DNA from: Anaeramoeba flamelloides
Taxonomy: Eukaryota; Metamonada; Anaeramoebidae
Assembly: GCA_027625915.1 (NCBI GenBank)
Contig: JANTQA010000042.1
Location: forward strand, 2,740,001-2,804,000
DNA: 64,000 nt
Reading direction: 5' to 3'
A program made the position numbers and the translations under genes. The notes under the pieces are model-generated. The model saw only the letters and a program-made list of their open reading frames with translations. It ran no database searches and had not been told where the DNA came from. Of this stretch, positions 1-10,630 are shown piece by piece. Numbering within the stretch: position 1 is the stretch's first letter; each line of letters opens with the position of its first letter.

Positions 1-1227
1 AAAAAAAAAAGCTTTTAATGGTTGGGTAGAAAAATTAATTCTCGGATACAGAGATAGTGGGAAAAAACTCTTAATTTGGTTTGTTAAAATTGCTATACAA
101 AGAAAATGGTTTGAAAATATTTTTATTAATTGTCCTTATCTCGATATTCAAAAAAATTTTAATCTCTTATTGAAAACAATCATCATAAATCTTTCAAATG
201 AAGAAAAGCAATTTTATAATCAAGAAATAAAATCAACTGGTTTATTTGAAGATTTGTTGAAAAATGATCAGGATGATGATGAGGATGATGATGATGATAA
301 AGAAAATAATGATAATAACGACAAAGAATTAATAATGATACCAAAAAGTTATACTTTTAGATTAGTAAAATATTTATATTTCCTCTTGTTCAAAACAGTG
401 TGGAAAAATAAAAATCCAAAAAGAGTTTTTCCAATTTTTTTATCAACTTCGCTTCAATAGGAACTGAAGAAACAAAATACTTATTTTCATTAAAAAGTCT
501 AATAGAATTATCAGAGTTTTTTGAAAATAATTGTTTGAATTATTTAAAAATGAATAAAAAAACTGAATATTCAAACGAAAAAATAATTCAAAAATATTCT
601 AGAATTTATGGTGCTCGTCATCTACGTTATTACTTAATCGACAGTGATATGGGCGAATTAATTGATATCGATCCTCAAAACTTTTCTTCATTTATAAACT
701 TATATTCCAAATTAATAAGCTGTGCAAAATTGATAAAATCAGTGCAAATGCAGTCTTCTGAATACAACTTATCACAGGAAATAATATTTGAAGAGCACGT
801 TCCTCAATTAACACGAGTTTTCTTTGATGCAATACAGTACGAAATTGATTTACAAATGATTGTCAAGATAATATCCTATTTCATTTTAAATAATCATACC
901 CTGTCAACATATTTTATCAATAAATTATTAAAACCCGTTAGGAATTATTATAAAAAGAATTCTAACAGCTTAGCCTTTTTATCGATTCTTCAAAGGTTAT
1001 TGTTAATTGAAGATGAACTTCAAAAACTACGAATTGAAATGATCATGTCAGAATTATTTCAAATTTCTCAAATTATTTCGGAAAAAAGTACCAAAATTGC
1101 TAGAAAATTTATTAGAAGATTATTTGAGCCGGTTAATGACAATCTTCCAATCAAAAGATGGTTTCAAAATAATAAAATGATAATTAAAAGAATGTGTAAA
1201 GATGTTAACCTTGTTGTCAAATTTTAA
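1..1227 (+). CDS. C-terminal part of a USP9X/USP34-like deubiquitinase (5' truncated by the window, one frame break)
   Basis: The reading frame is open from the first base. It begins AFNGWVEKLILGYRDSG, includes an acidic Asp-rich stretch near 260-320, and ends at a TAA at 1225-1227. The helical, repeat-like text with FINFASIGTEETKYL around 439-480 resembles the C-terminal armadillo-like region of very large ubiquitin-specific proteases (USP9X/FAM, USP34). The catalytic Cys/His boxes would lie upstream, outside the window. The frame shifts by one base inside the T-run at about 434-441: frame 2 reads into a stop at 460, while frame 1 carries the obvious continuation. This is either a homopolymer sequencing error or a real frameshift; a 36-nt intron is a weaker alternative. 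The family call is from text resemblance only and is moderate to low; that it is the 3' end of a real gene is likelier. Confidence 0.45.
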
Positions 1228-1273
1228 ATGATATTCAATCTATTCGATGTGATTTTTATAGAGATTATTATTA

Positions 1274-1828
1274 TAAACTCCATTTCCAACAATTTGGACA
1301 CACCCTAAATCAAAAATAGGCCAAAAAAAAAATCTCTCAATTTATTGTATTTTTTCCAAACTTAATATAAAACCACAATCAAGTTACTGAGTATTAATGT
1401 TTTTTTTATAACTAACTCTTTTTATCCAAATAAAAGAAAAAAAATAAATAATTACAAATATGAAAATAGATGTTTCCAAAATTTATAAAAACGAGCGGAA
1501 CAAGTAATTGTATTGCTTAATTTGTTGGAATTTCACCAATAATTATTGATCGATCAAATGGTTAGATATCCATCAACTAAATTGTATGTGATTTTTCTAT
1601 TTAACTAAAATCAACACTAACCTTTTATTCGATCATTCAATTGGAAAAAAATTTCCAGATCGAAATAAATATATTCGCAATTGAAAAAAAAGAAATGAAA
1701 ACAAAAAACAAAAAAATGATAAAAATAGATGTTAAAAGCAAAACTATTTCCAAATTGAATAGGAAAGTGGAGTATTTTTATTCTTTCAACTTGTTCTAAC
1801 TGTGTCCAAAATTTTAGAATTTAGTTTA
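1274..1828. repeat. Non-autonomous TIR element, family C (copy 1)
   Basis: Both ends carry inverted repeats reading TAAACT...AATTTGGACACA (left) and TAAACT...TTTTGGACACAG (right, reverse complement). TA dinucleotides flank the element at 1272-1273 and 1829-1830. It is 555 bp with no credible ORF. Related copies are at 3935-10630 (split by a LINE), 36917-37449, about 43030-43520 and 62273-63110. A TA target and short size suggest a MITE mobilised by a Tc1/mariner-type transposase (inference). Confidence 0.6.
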
Positions 1829-1910
1829 TATTTATAAATTTTTAATAATTTACTGTTGAAAAAAACAAAAAATAAATTAATTTATTTTTTTTTTTTCATG
1901 TTTGATATTT

Positions 1911-1916
<6 letters not shown>

Positions 1917-1946
<30 letters not shown>

Positions 1947-3415
1947 TGAAGGGAGGAAATCAATTTCCTCTTACAGCCCTAATTTCTAAATTTTTGTTTA
2001 GAAATCTCAATAAAGAATCATAATTTTCTTTATCATTAACTAATGATAAAATAAACAATGAGTCTTTATTTCGAATAATATCAAAAATATTATTCTTATT
2101 ATTTTTGTTAATTTGAATTAAATCTTTAATCCAAATTATTCGATTTTCTTTATAGAATGGGCAGTCCCATAAAAAATGATCGATATCTTCATCTGTATCT
2201 AGGTTTAAATATTTTTTGCATAAGTTGCAAGATTTTGTTTTTGTTTTATTCTTATCATAAACATAAGAATATCTATTTAGATAATTTGTGAAATTTCTTA
2301 GTTTTAAGATGGAAGTAGAGCCTTTCCATTTTAAATATTTTTGTTGTTTGTTTATATTGTTATTGTATCTAATAATTTTTAAATATTCCTGACCTTTCCA
2401 CCCAGTGCTATTTATTATTAAATTTTCTCTAAATTGGTTAAGATTCGCATTTAGCAATTTTAGATTTTCCGCTTTCCAATTAATATTTTCGTTGTCTTTT
2501 TTGGAAAATTTTAATTTTTTTGATATTTTTTCGAAACCAAGTATTTCTAATTTATTTTTGAGTTTAAATCTTCTTTTATATATCGAAATTCTTACTTAGT
2601 CTATTTTTGCCTCTGTTTTATAAATTATTCTTGGAGAGTGTGGATTTATTTTTAAAAATTTTGTTACTTTTTTATTTATTCAAACATCTATCGAGTTGAA
2701 ATCATTTTGGGTTAGATTGAAAATAACTAATCCATAAAATAATTGGCTAATACATACCGATTTAAACATTTGTAATTTTACTCCATTGGCTAATTGTTGT
2801 TGGCTAAAAATCATCTTGATTTTTTTAAAATTTGCTTTTACTTTTTTAAAGTTTTTTTTTAAATGTTTCTCTTTTTCAAGCCAAATTCCTAAATACTTTA
2901 TTTCCGATAAATTTTTTGATTTTAAAGTTTTATCTTTATTTGGGTTCATTCCAAATTCTTGAATAATTTTAAAAATTAATTTTAATTTTTTATCAATTTC
3001 TGAAATTGGTCCTTCCATTATTAAAATTAAGTCATCTGCAAACATTTGAACATGATGGACTAAATCTGTTATTTTTTTAATTAAAAAATGGCTGATAAAT
3101 CCAAACATTAATGGAGAAAGAGGATCTCCTTGATAAACTCCTATTCCTTCTTTTTTACAATATTTTTGTAACCAAATTTTGATTTTTTGATTTTTAATAT
3201 ATTTATTGAGAGCATACTGAACTAGTATATGACTAATTGTATCAAAACATTTTTTAATATCAATTGTAACAATAAAAAATGCTTTATTTTTATATTTTTT
3301 TTAAGTTTATTAAGTTCAAAAAGTAAATTTAGAACAGATATTCTTGTGTCTAATTTTTTTTTAAAACCAAACTGAGAACCAGAGACTAGATTCCAAGAAA
3401 ATTTTGTTTTTTTTA
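1917..3415 (-). mobile_element. 5'-truncated LINE, 3' half of ORF2 (reverse transcriptase and zinc knuckle)
   Basis: On the minus strand the element ends in a poly(A) tail, seen as a T-run at 1921-1942. The frame at 1960-2457 carries a C-x2-C-x13-H-x4-C knuckle (CNLC...HFLWDC), the usual C-terminal zinc motif of LINE ORF2. The frame at 2680-3108 carries the RT catalytic box MFADDLILI followed by KYLGIWL. Just upstream (about 3108-3150) GVYQGDPLSPLMFGF is readable, the RT motif preceding FADD. The frame is broken between these blocks. Homology to the longer copy at 4064-10190 stops near 3415, so this copy is 5' truncated, as expected from incomplete target-primed reverse transcription. I see no convincing target duplication. 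Confidence 0.85.
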
Positions 3416-3570
3416 TTAATTTTTTAAATTATTATTTGACAAATATCTCTAGATTACAATTCAATTGATAAATAAAAATATTCATATTAAAAATTTTTGT
3501 TTTTTTTACGATATAAAAAATAAATTATTTGTTTTCACATTTGTAATTATAACAATAAAATTTGATTTAT

Positions 3571-3930
3571 TTCTTTTTTTATTTTGAAGGGAGGAAATTA
3601 ATTTACTCTTTTGTCTGTAACTTTCCCAGAATTTAAAAGAAAAGAGTAAAATCTTATGATTTTTTAATAAACTTTCAAATTCTGGATGACCGCAGTTAGT
3701 TTTTTTTCAATTTGAGAAATAAACCAAAATTTTGAACAATATCTTTTTATTTCTGAATTTTGGAATACCTTGGCACTCTACGGCACTTCTCTAATTTCTA
3801 AATTTTTGTTTAAAAATTTTAATAGCGAGTCATGATTTTTTTTATCATTAACCAATGATAAGATAAATAATAAATCTTTATTTTCAATAAGATCCAAGAT
3901 ATTTTTTTCTTTAGTTGTTTATTATTTTTG
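3571..3930 (-). mobile_element. 3'-end scrap of the same LINE family, interrupted
   Basis: The stretch 3583-3614 repeats the extreme 3' end of the LINE at 1944-1975 (ATTTTGAAGGGAGGAAAT). The stretch 3787-3925 repeats the adjoining coding end (compare 1976-2105). Between them about 170 bp (3615-3786) are foreign to the LINE. So this is a very short, 5'-truncated copy with a later insertion. Nothing in it could be functional. Confidence 0.65.
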
Positions 3931-3934
3931 TTTA

Positions 3935-4063
3935 TGTAAATCCCAATTCAAAATTTTAACGGAAACATCAAAATTCAATTTGTGAAAAAAAAACTTATTT
4001 AATCAATTCTAGAACAAATAGCAAATTAAAACCATTTATTAATTGAAATTTTAACACTTATTT
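3935..4063. repeat. Family C TIR element (copy 2), left part, split by a LINE
   Basis: The sequence matches the left 130 bp of the copy at 36917-37449 (AATTCAAAATTTT...AACACATTT-type start, then the stretch ending TTGAAATTTTAACACTTATTT). It stops exactly where the LINE begins and resumes at 10191. The last 18 bases (4046-4063) are duplicated at 10191-10208. Confidence 0.7.
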
Positions 4064-4090
4064 TTTTTTTATTATTTAACGGAGGAGTTT

Positions 4091-4400
4091 TTAATTCCTC
4101 TTATTTGCCCGAATTCCTAAATTATGATTTAGGAATTTTGTTAAAGACTCAAAAATAAATTTATTACCTATTAAGGCTAATAAATACAATGAATCTCTTT
4201 TTCTAATAATATCAAAAATAGTAATATTATTTTTTAATATATTAGAGATGTTAAATTTTTTTAATTCAGATATCCAGATTTTACGATTATTTTCATAGGC
4301 TGGGCAGTTCCAGAGAAAATGATCCAAATCTTCAATGATATCTATTTTTTTTGATTTTTTTGCATAATTTACAGTATTTTGATTTGTCCTTGTTCATAAC
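4091..4400 (-). CDS. LINE ORF2 C-terminal zinc knuckle
   Basis: The frame at 4327-4091 starts MDHFLWNCPAYENNRKIWI and corresponds to the second half of the C-x2-C-x13-H-x4-C knuckle; the first Cys pair is readable just upstream in a shifted frame. The same block in the neighbouring copy is at 2300-1960. The stop is followed by about 25 bp of 3' UTR and the poly(A) tail. Confidence 0.65.
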
Positions 4401-4859
4401 ATAAGAATATCTATTTAAATAATTTGTAAAATTTCTGAGTTTTTAAGATTGAAGTTGAGCCCTTCCATTTTAAGTATCTTTGTTGTTTGTTAATATTATT
4501 TTGAATAGAAATTATTTTTTAAATATTTATGAACTTTCCAACTTGGACTATTTTCCAGTTGTTTAATTCGATATTTCTCAAGTCCAAATTCTAATTCTTT
4601 TTTAGGGTGTCTGATTGCCAGTTAATATTTACAAATTTCTGTTCTCTGAATTTGAGATTTTTTTACTATTTCATGAAAACCCAAAAAGGTTAATTTTTGA
4701 ATTAGTTTAAATCTTCTTTTATATATAGTTATTCTTGCTGAATCTATTTTTGCTTCAGTTTTATATATAAGTCTAGGAGAGTGTGGATTTATTAATAAAA
4801 ATTTTGTTACTTTTTTATTAATCCACAAATCTATATCATTGAAATCTTGTTTTTGTCAA

Positions 4860-6414
4860 ATCAAATATTTCTAATCCATATAACAATTGACTATGTAAGA
4901 CCGCTTTTAAAAAAATGAATTTTCAATCCATTAGTAAATTTCTTTTGTTGTAAAATATTAGTTATTTTTTTTAAAATTGGTTTTAACTTTATCAAGGTTA
5001 AATTTTAAATGAGTTTTTTTTTATCTAACCAAATCCCAAGATATAATCTTTCTTTTGGATTGGTAGTTTTTTTCGTTTTATCATCATTTGGATTCATACC
5101 AAAATGTCGAATAATTCTATATATTTTTTCAATCTGATAATTTATTTCTATCAGAGATCCTTTTCATGATTAGTATCAAATCATCTGCAAACATTTGAAC
5201 ATGTATCGCTAATGGTTTGAGTTTATCTAAGAGAAAATGAGTAATAAATCCAAATAGTAAAGGGGATAATGGATCTCCTTGATATACTCCCATTCCCTCT
5301 TTTGAATAATAAGCAAGTAAAAAAATTTATTACTATTTCATTTTTTATAAATTTTTTTAGTGAGTAATAAATAAGTGAGTGATGGATAGAATCAAAGCAT
5401 TTTTGTATATCTATTGTAACAATATAAATGTTATCTTTTTTAAATTTGTTTTTTATTTTATTAAATTCATTGAATAGATTTAGAACTGCAATTTTGTATC
5501 TAATTTTTTTTTAAAACCAAATTGGTTTTTTTGAAACTAAATCCCAAGAGTCTTGGATTCCCGCATATAATAATTTAAGAAAAAATCTTGGGAGCGTTTG
5601 ATTAATTGATATTGGTCGATAATTAAGTGGAACTCCTTCATCTCCAGATTTATGAATAAATAATAAATTTCTTTTTTTAATAAAATGGATATTTTTTTGA
5701 GAAATATCATTAATCCAATTTAGAAATATTTTTTGAATTGTTTTTATAAAACTTTCGTAATTTAAATAAAAATCACTGTTTTGATTTTTTATTGATTTAT
5801 ATTGGAATATTTTATCAAATTCTTTTACTGATTTATTTTTTTGATATTTCATTATTTCTTTAATTTTTTTAGTTGAAAATATTTCCTCTACTTTAATATT
5901 TAAAATATTATTTTTGTCTAATTTAAAATTTTTGATAAAATTAATTATATATATTTTTGGTTTTTTACTAATAGACTCAACAAATTCAAAATAAGCTTTT
6001 TCCATATTTTCATTATTTAGAATCATTTTACTTGAAGTTTCTCTTAATCTATTAATTTTTTTCCAAAAATTTTGATTTTCTTCAAATTCTATATTGATTT
6101 GATTAATTAATTTAAAATACATTTTTTGAGTTCCTATTTTTTATTTCTTTAATTAATTCATTATTTTCAAATACTCTATTAATTAAGTTATACAATTTTA
6201 AATCTTTTTTTGGTATATTTAAAATAATTCTTTCTTTCTTTTTAAATTTTTTTTTGAAAATTTTGAATTGTTTTTCATTTAATTGATAATTATTAGATTG
6301 AAAAAAATTAATAAAATCAAGATGAAAATTTGGGATATCTTTAATTCTAAAAATATCTTTAACTTCCCATTTTTTATTAATATTAAATTTGTTCAAAAAT
6401 TGCATTGTGGTCAC
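4860..6414 (-). CDS. LINE ORF2, connector and reverse transcriptase domain (fragmented)
   Basis: This is the RNA-dependent DNA polymerase of the element. The frame at 6122-5511 carries the N-terminal RT boxes: HKSGDEGVPLNYRPISI and then NQTLPRFFLKLLYAGIQ (RT motifs 1-2a). Further on the minus strand, MGVYQGDPLSPLLFGF (about 5295-5250) and VQMFADDLILIM (about 5205-5165) give the palm motifs, with both catalytic aspartates in FADD. At least four frame changes interrupt the domain. Compared with the copy at 1917-3415 the protein text is similar but clearly diverged, so the two insertions are not recent sisters. Confidence 0.75.
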
Positions 6415-7000
6415 TAATTTTATTTTTTATTGTTTTTGATTTTTGATATTTTAAATTATTGAAATTTGTAATAAAATAATCTAAATTATTATTATTTCTG
6501 GTTGGTTTCGAATTGAAAATAATTTTGAACTTGAATTTTGAAAAATAATTTATTTGATTTTTAATCAAATTAAAATCGCCTCCAATGATTGTTTTATGAT
6601 TTTGATATTTTTGTAAAAGATTGATAATTTTTTTATTTATTTCGTTATTTCGATCGTGTCTCTTATATACATTAATAATTATAAAATCAGTGAATTGGAT
6701 TCCCATGATATCAAGATCTGGAATCAATATTTCTCTTGTGAAATCTTTAAAAATATTTTTTATTATAATCAATAATCCTCCTTTATTAGAATTTTTATTA
6801 CCATATGATTTTTTATTTATTGAAAAATAATTCATGAAACGTGGCTTTTTTTATTATTTTTTGATTCTTGTATTAAACATATATCAATGTTTAATTTTAA
6901 TAGAAAAGATTCTAAAATCGAAATTTTATTTTTATCATTTAATCCTCTGACATTAAATGATAAAATTTTTATATTAATAAATTTATTGTTATATTCTCTC
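6383..7000 (-). CDS. LINE ORF2, apurinic/apyrimidinic-type endonuclease domain
   Basis: The domain nicks target DNA to prime reverse transcription. The minus strand reads ILSFNVRGLNDKNK (about 6965-6920; motif I Asn), then NIDICLIQESK (about 6880; the catalytic Glu), then in the frame at 6835-6383 TIIGGDFNLI (Asp and Asn of the GDFN box), LDYFIT and, at the end, KISDHNAIF (the SDH catalytic His). All core motifs of the exonuclease-endonuclease-phosphatase fold used by APE-class LINEs are therefore still readable. At least one frame change lies near 6840. The domain is followed closely by the RT-proximal region. Confidence 0.75.
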
Positions 7001-7900
7001 TTTTTTCCTTTTAATAATAATTTTTTTCATTTTTTTGAATAGTGATAAATATATAAATTCCTGGGTAATAAATGAATTTTTCTTGAAAGTTTTTTCTTGA
7101 AAAAATTAATTCTATCTTTTAAGTCCCAAATTTCTATTAAGTTGTCTCCTTGTCTTTGATATCGTATTACTGGTCTATTTTTCAAATAATTAAATATTTC
7201 CAAAGTTGAAATATTTTTTTTGGCAAAAAATTAACTTATTATCTTTTGGGACATTTTGTATTTTTTTAATTATTTGGCATTTATCCATAAATGAAAAAAT
7301 GAGTAACAGTATTATTATTATATGAGTTTTTGTTAAATTCAAATTTAAAATTAAAATTTAATTCTTTTAAGTTTTGGAATTTCTTTTTTTTTATTTATTA
7401 ATTTAAGAATTAAGATATATAATTTTGAAAATTGTAGATTTGTATTGTATAAATTATAGTCCCCATATATAAAGAAATAAATGAATAATTAAATGATTTT
7501 TTTTATCCAATATTTTATTTGAATTAATTTTACGTTCTTTAATTCCCATTTTTCAAATTCATATAAAATAATATTTTTCATCAAAAAATAGTTTAAATCA
7601 ATAAAATGCTCATAATTTTTATATTCATAATTTAATAAAAAAATTATTTCTTGAAATAAATTTTTTTTGGTTTAGTTCTTGTTTAAAAAAAATTAATATT
7701 GGAAAATAAAATTTGTATATAGAAATATAAAATTTTATTTTTTAATGATTTGGATTTGATATAATAAAATTTTAAATTGATTATTAGTGGGTGATTAAAT
7801 GGGCACTTTGGATTTGTGAAACCCCATTTAAAATTTTTTTAAATTATTTTGGTTTTTAAATTTTTATATATAAATATTAATTTGAATTAATATTTTAAAA
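7000..7900 (-). other. LINE spacer or ORF2 N-terminal stretch with coding character
   Basis: Broken frames with protein-like text are readable on the minus strand, for example FNYLKNRPVIRYQRQGDNL continuing IEIWDLKDRINFFKKKLS (about 7190-7080). Another is YNLYNTNLQFSKLYILI near 7470-7410. I cannot assign a domain. The stretch lies between the ORF1 tail and the endonuclease, so it may be the start of ORF2 or a separate small ORF. Confidence 0.35.
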
Positions 7901-7929
7901 ATTTCTAATTTCTTTTATTTTAGAATTTG

Positions 7930-8090
7930 ATTGATAAAGTCAATCATCAAGTTGACTAATATGACAATTACAATATCCTTTTGGGTTTGAAGTTCTTTTT
8001 TTACATCTTTTATTATTTTTTTTTGAAATTGCTTTACATAAAACTGTTTTCTTTTTATTTTGTATTAAATTGATATTTTTCATATTTTTC
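7930..8090 (-). CDS. LINE ORF1 C-terminal Cys/His-rich tail
   Basis: The minus strand reads LCKAISKKNNKRCKKRT followed by SNPKGYCNCHISQLDD and a stop. The spacing is C-x10-C-x10-C-x-C-H. It looks like the small CKAI(T/S)-K...RC...GYCxxH zinc-binding modules found in phage and giant-virus proteins rather than the classic CCHC knuckle. It lies downstream of the coiled coil, where LINE ORF1 proteins often carry a knuckle. Its continuity with the rest of ORF1 passes through broken frames (8640-8090) and is inferred. Confidence 0.4.
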
Positions 8091-8602
8091 TTTTTATTAA
8101 TATCCAATTGGTCTTTATGGTGTTCATCTTGTAATTCAATAATTGATTTTTTTTGATTAAAATAAAAATCAAGATTTTTTTGGATATCATTTTTATAATT
8201 ACATTCAGTATAAACAATAAGTTCTTTACTTGTACTGATATCTTTTTGTTTTTTGAATTAAAAATATTTCCATGATTTAAAATTTTATTTTTTGTTTTCA
8301 ATTAATTTATTTAGTAATAAATTATTCTCATTCCAATCATTTGGTTTATTATTATTTTTTCTTTTAAAATTTTTCAAAAAATTAAATGTCTCTTTATCAT
8401 TTTCTATAGTGACTTTAAAAAACATTATTTAATTGGTTTTCCAAAAAATGTTATATTGGGTAAATGAAAATTATTATTTTTTTTTGAAATTATTAGTAAA
8501 TGAAAAAGGTTTAAAATTGGTTTTTGTTTAGTGATAGTTTGACCAATAGATAAAAAAAAATCAGCTAAAGAAGGTTTATTATTTTTTTGTTTGTTAATAA
8601 TT

Positions 8603-9190
8603 TTATTTTTTTGATTTATTAACATCATCTTCTTTCTCAATATCTATTTCAATTGATTTTTCCTCATAATGATAATTTTCATTTTTATTTTTATTTTTTT
8701 CTTTATAGTTTGTTTTGGGATTCCTTTTTTGAGTTTGGGCCCCTTTCTCAAAATTTTTATTTATTTTATTTTCTGAATTTTTATTTAGATTAATTATTGA
8801 ATTTGAATTATTATCAATTATTAATTTTAGTTTTTTAATTTCATTTTCTAAGTTAATTATTCTTTTTTCTAAAATTTCATTAAAATTGTTGTTTATATTA
8901 TTAGTGGGTGTTATATTTTCTCTTTTTAAAATTCTTCTTTTCAAAAGCTTTTTTAATAAATATTTTTTTCTTATATATAAAAATACCATCAAAACTCAAA
9001 GCTTTATCTCTTAAATCTTCATTTTGGAAAGTTACAAATGAAAATTTTTGATTATTATTCTTATTATTTAGAATTATAATTTCCAAGATTTTATATTCTT
9101 TGAATAATTTTTTTAAGAATTCTTGATTGATTTTGTTAGGTAAATTAAAAATAACAATTTGATTTTTTGAAATTTTTCTGTTTTTTATTT
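8603..9190 (-). CDS. LINE ORF1, third RRM-like domain and coiled coil (fragmented frames)
   Basis: Reading the minus strand from about 9180, QIVIFNLPNKINQEFLKKLF resembles the start of an RRM. KFSFVTFQNEDLRDKAL (about 9060-9010) resembles RNP1 and the second helix, and KKKIFIKKAFEKKNF the last strand. The next frame (8992-8603) holds a heptad-like helix, EILEKRIINLENEIKKLKLI, typical of the trimerising coiled coil of ORF1 proteins, then a Glu/Asp/Lys-rich tail. The two frames overlap, so at least one indel separates them. Confidence 0.55.
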
Positions 9191-9439
9191 CTAATATTGT
9201 TGGTTAAATTTTTATTGATCTTATTAGTTTTTTTCTTGATGAATAAAATTTGATTGAGTCTTATTGTTATTTTTATTGATTTTTGTTGTTGTTTAAAAAT
9301 TTTTTTTCGAACCATACATTATTTTTGTTTTTTTTTTTTATCTAGTATTTCAGAGGTTTTCTTTTCATTATTGGCTTGGGATATCTTATTCTTATGAATA
9401 AATTTGTTAATAAATATGAATCTATTAAATAGCTTCAAT

Positions 9440-10141
9440 TTACCTGAATAAGTTAATAATTTTTTGAAAGTCTTCTTTTTTCTCTACTAATAACTTCGCG
9501 CAACCCTTGAATTGATTATTACTGTCGAGGAACAGTATTAGTTCTTTGATATGAATAAGTGGTTTGAGTACATACTCAATATCATAATAGTTTGCATGAT
9601 AAGGAATATTATGCAGAAATAACGCATTTAGTACTACTTCAGCATTATTTATCGTAGCATGGTTCACCTTCATATTTGATCTAATTAGATCAGTTTTTTT
9701 TTTTTTTTTTGTTTTTAGTACTATGTTGGCAATTGGGTTTTTGGTATTTTTTGGGTTCCGATTCCGCATTGTCTGGTGAGTTTTTTTTGAGGTTTTGTTT
9801 GGATTTTTTGCTTTTTTAGTACTTTTTTTGTTTTTTTCTTGTAAATATTTTTCTTTTGTTTCTTTTTGTTTTTTTTTTTTCATTTTGAATTTCTTGTTCG
9901 AGTAGTCCGCAACTATTATTTTTCTTTTCTCAAAATAGAAATTATCACCAAGTGCTTGTTTAATTAGTTCTTCATTCTTTTTCGAACTTGGTGTGATTTT
10001 AGCTAATCCATTGTTTGGATTTTTTTTGTTTTTGATAATTTCTATATTTGGTGAACATTGTGACTTTTCTTCAATAAATTGAACTAGCTTGTCGATAGAA
10101 TACTTACTTGGTAAGTTTTTAAAAAAAAGTTTTCTTATCAT
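9440..10141 (-). CDS. LINE ORF1 protein, N-terminal part with two RRM-like domains
   Basis: This is the RNA-binding (nucleocapsid-like) protein of the LINE, whose usual role is to coat the element RNA. The ATG lies 50 bp inside the 5' end of the element. Residues 1-80 begin MIRKLFFKNLPSKYSIDKL, with KLFFKNLP resembling RNP2 of an RNA recognition motif, and end with a beta-strand-like KRKIIVADYS. A Lys/Asn-rich linker (about 85-150) follows. A second RRM-like segment (about 165-233) begins NALFLHNIPYHANYYDIEYV, with FKGCAKLLVE as an RNP1-like strand. RRM-type ORF1 proteins are known in the L1 and I groups. The frame breaks after the second domain and continues at 9190-8603. Confidence 0.65.
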   Translation of the reverse strand: MIRKLFFKNLPSKYSIDKLVQFIEEKSQCSPNIEIIKNKKNPNNGLAKITPSSKKNEELIKQALGDNFYFEKRKIIVADYSNKKFKMKKKKQKETKEKYLQEKNKKSTKKAKNPNKTSKKTHQTMRNRNPKNTKNPIANIVLKTKKKKKTDLIRSNMKVNHATINNAEVVLNALFLHNIPYHANYYDIEYVLKPLIHIKELILFLDSNNQFKGCAKLLVEKKEDFQKIINLFR

Positions 10142-10190
10142 TGGCTTGTTTTAAATTTTCTGAGCTGAAAAAAAAAAAAAAAAAAAAATC

Positions 10191-10630
10191 AAATTTTAAC
10201 ACTTATTTATAAATTACAATACTCCACAAAACAAAAATGGAGAATTATAAATACAAATAAATCAAGAGGGTGTTAAAAATTTTGGAAAGAACAAACCAAA
10301 ATAATGCATTGCTAAATTTCTTTAAATGCTATAATGAAATTATATTGATCAATCAAAAGGTTCGAGACGACCAACTAATTTTATTTAAGTTTCTTCAATT
10401 TTAAAGAACTCAACTTTAACATAATATCAACCCTTTGAAAAAAATTTTGATTGAAAGAAACAAGTTACGTAATTCCAAAAATGAAAGGAAGACAAAAACG
10501 AAAAGATGAAAATACATTTTTTATAATATACAAAAATAAAAATTTAGTTACAATTTGAATTATTTTGTATTATTGTGATTGTTTGGACAGTTTTAGCAGT
10601 GTGGAAAATTTTGAATTTTAGTTTAAGTGA
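10191..10630. repeat. Family C TIR element (copy 2), right part
   Basis: The sequence resumes the element split at 4063. It aligns through its length with 37030-37445, sharing for example ACAAGTTACGTAATTC and ATTGTGATTGTTTGGAC. It ends in AATTTTGAATTTTAGTTTA, the inverted form of the left end near 3935. The first 18 bases are the LINE target duplication. Confidence 0.7.

Larger units (their letters stand above)
4064..10190 (-). mobile_element. Nearly full-length APE-type non-LTR retrotransposon (LINE), decayed
   Basis: This 6.1-kb minus-strand element is flanked by a perfect 18-bp target-site duplication, AAATTTTAACACTTATTT, at 4046-4063 and 10191-10208. It ends in a short poly(A) tail (T-run 4064-4070). 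From 5' to 3' it holds ORF1 with RRM-like domains, a coiled coil and a Cys/His-rich tail (about 10141-7930), a spacer or ORF2 start (7900-7000), an apurinic-type endonuclease (about 7000-6383), reverse transcriptase (about 6122-4860) and a C-terminal zinc knuckle (about 4400-4091). The 5' leader is about 50 bp. ORFs are cut by many small indels (at least eight frame changes across ORF2), so it is not autonomous now. The intact duplication and full length show that it inserted as a complete unit into a family C TIR element. Confidence 0.9.
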
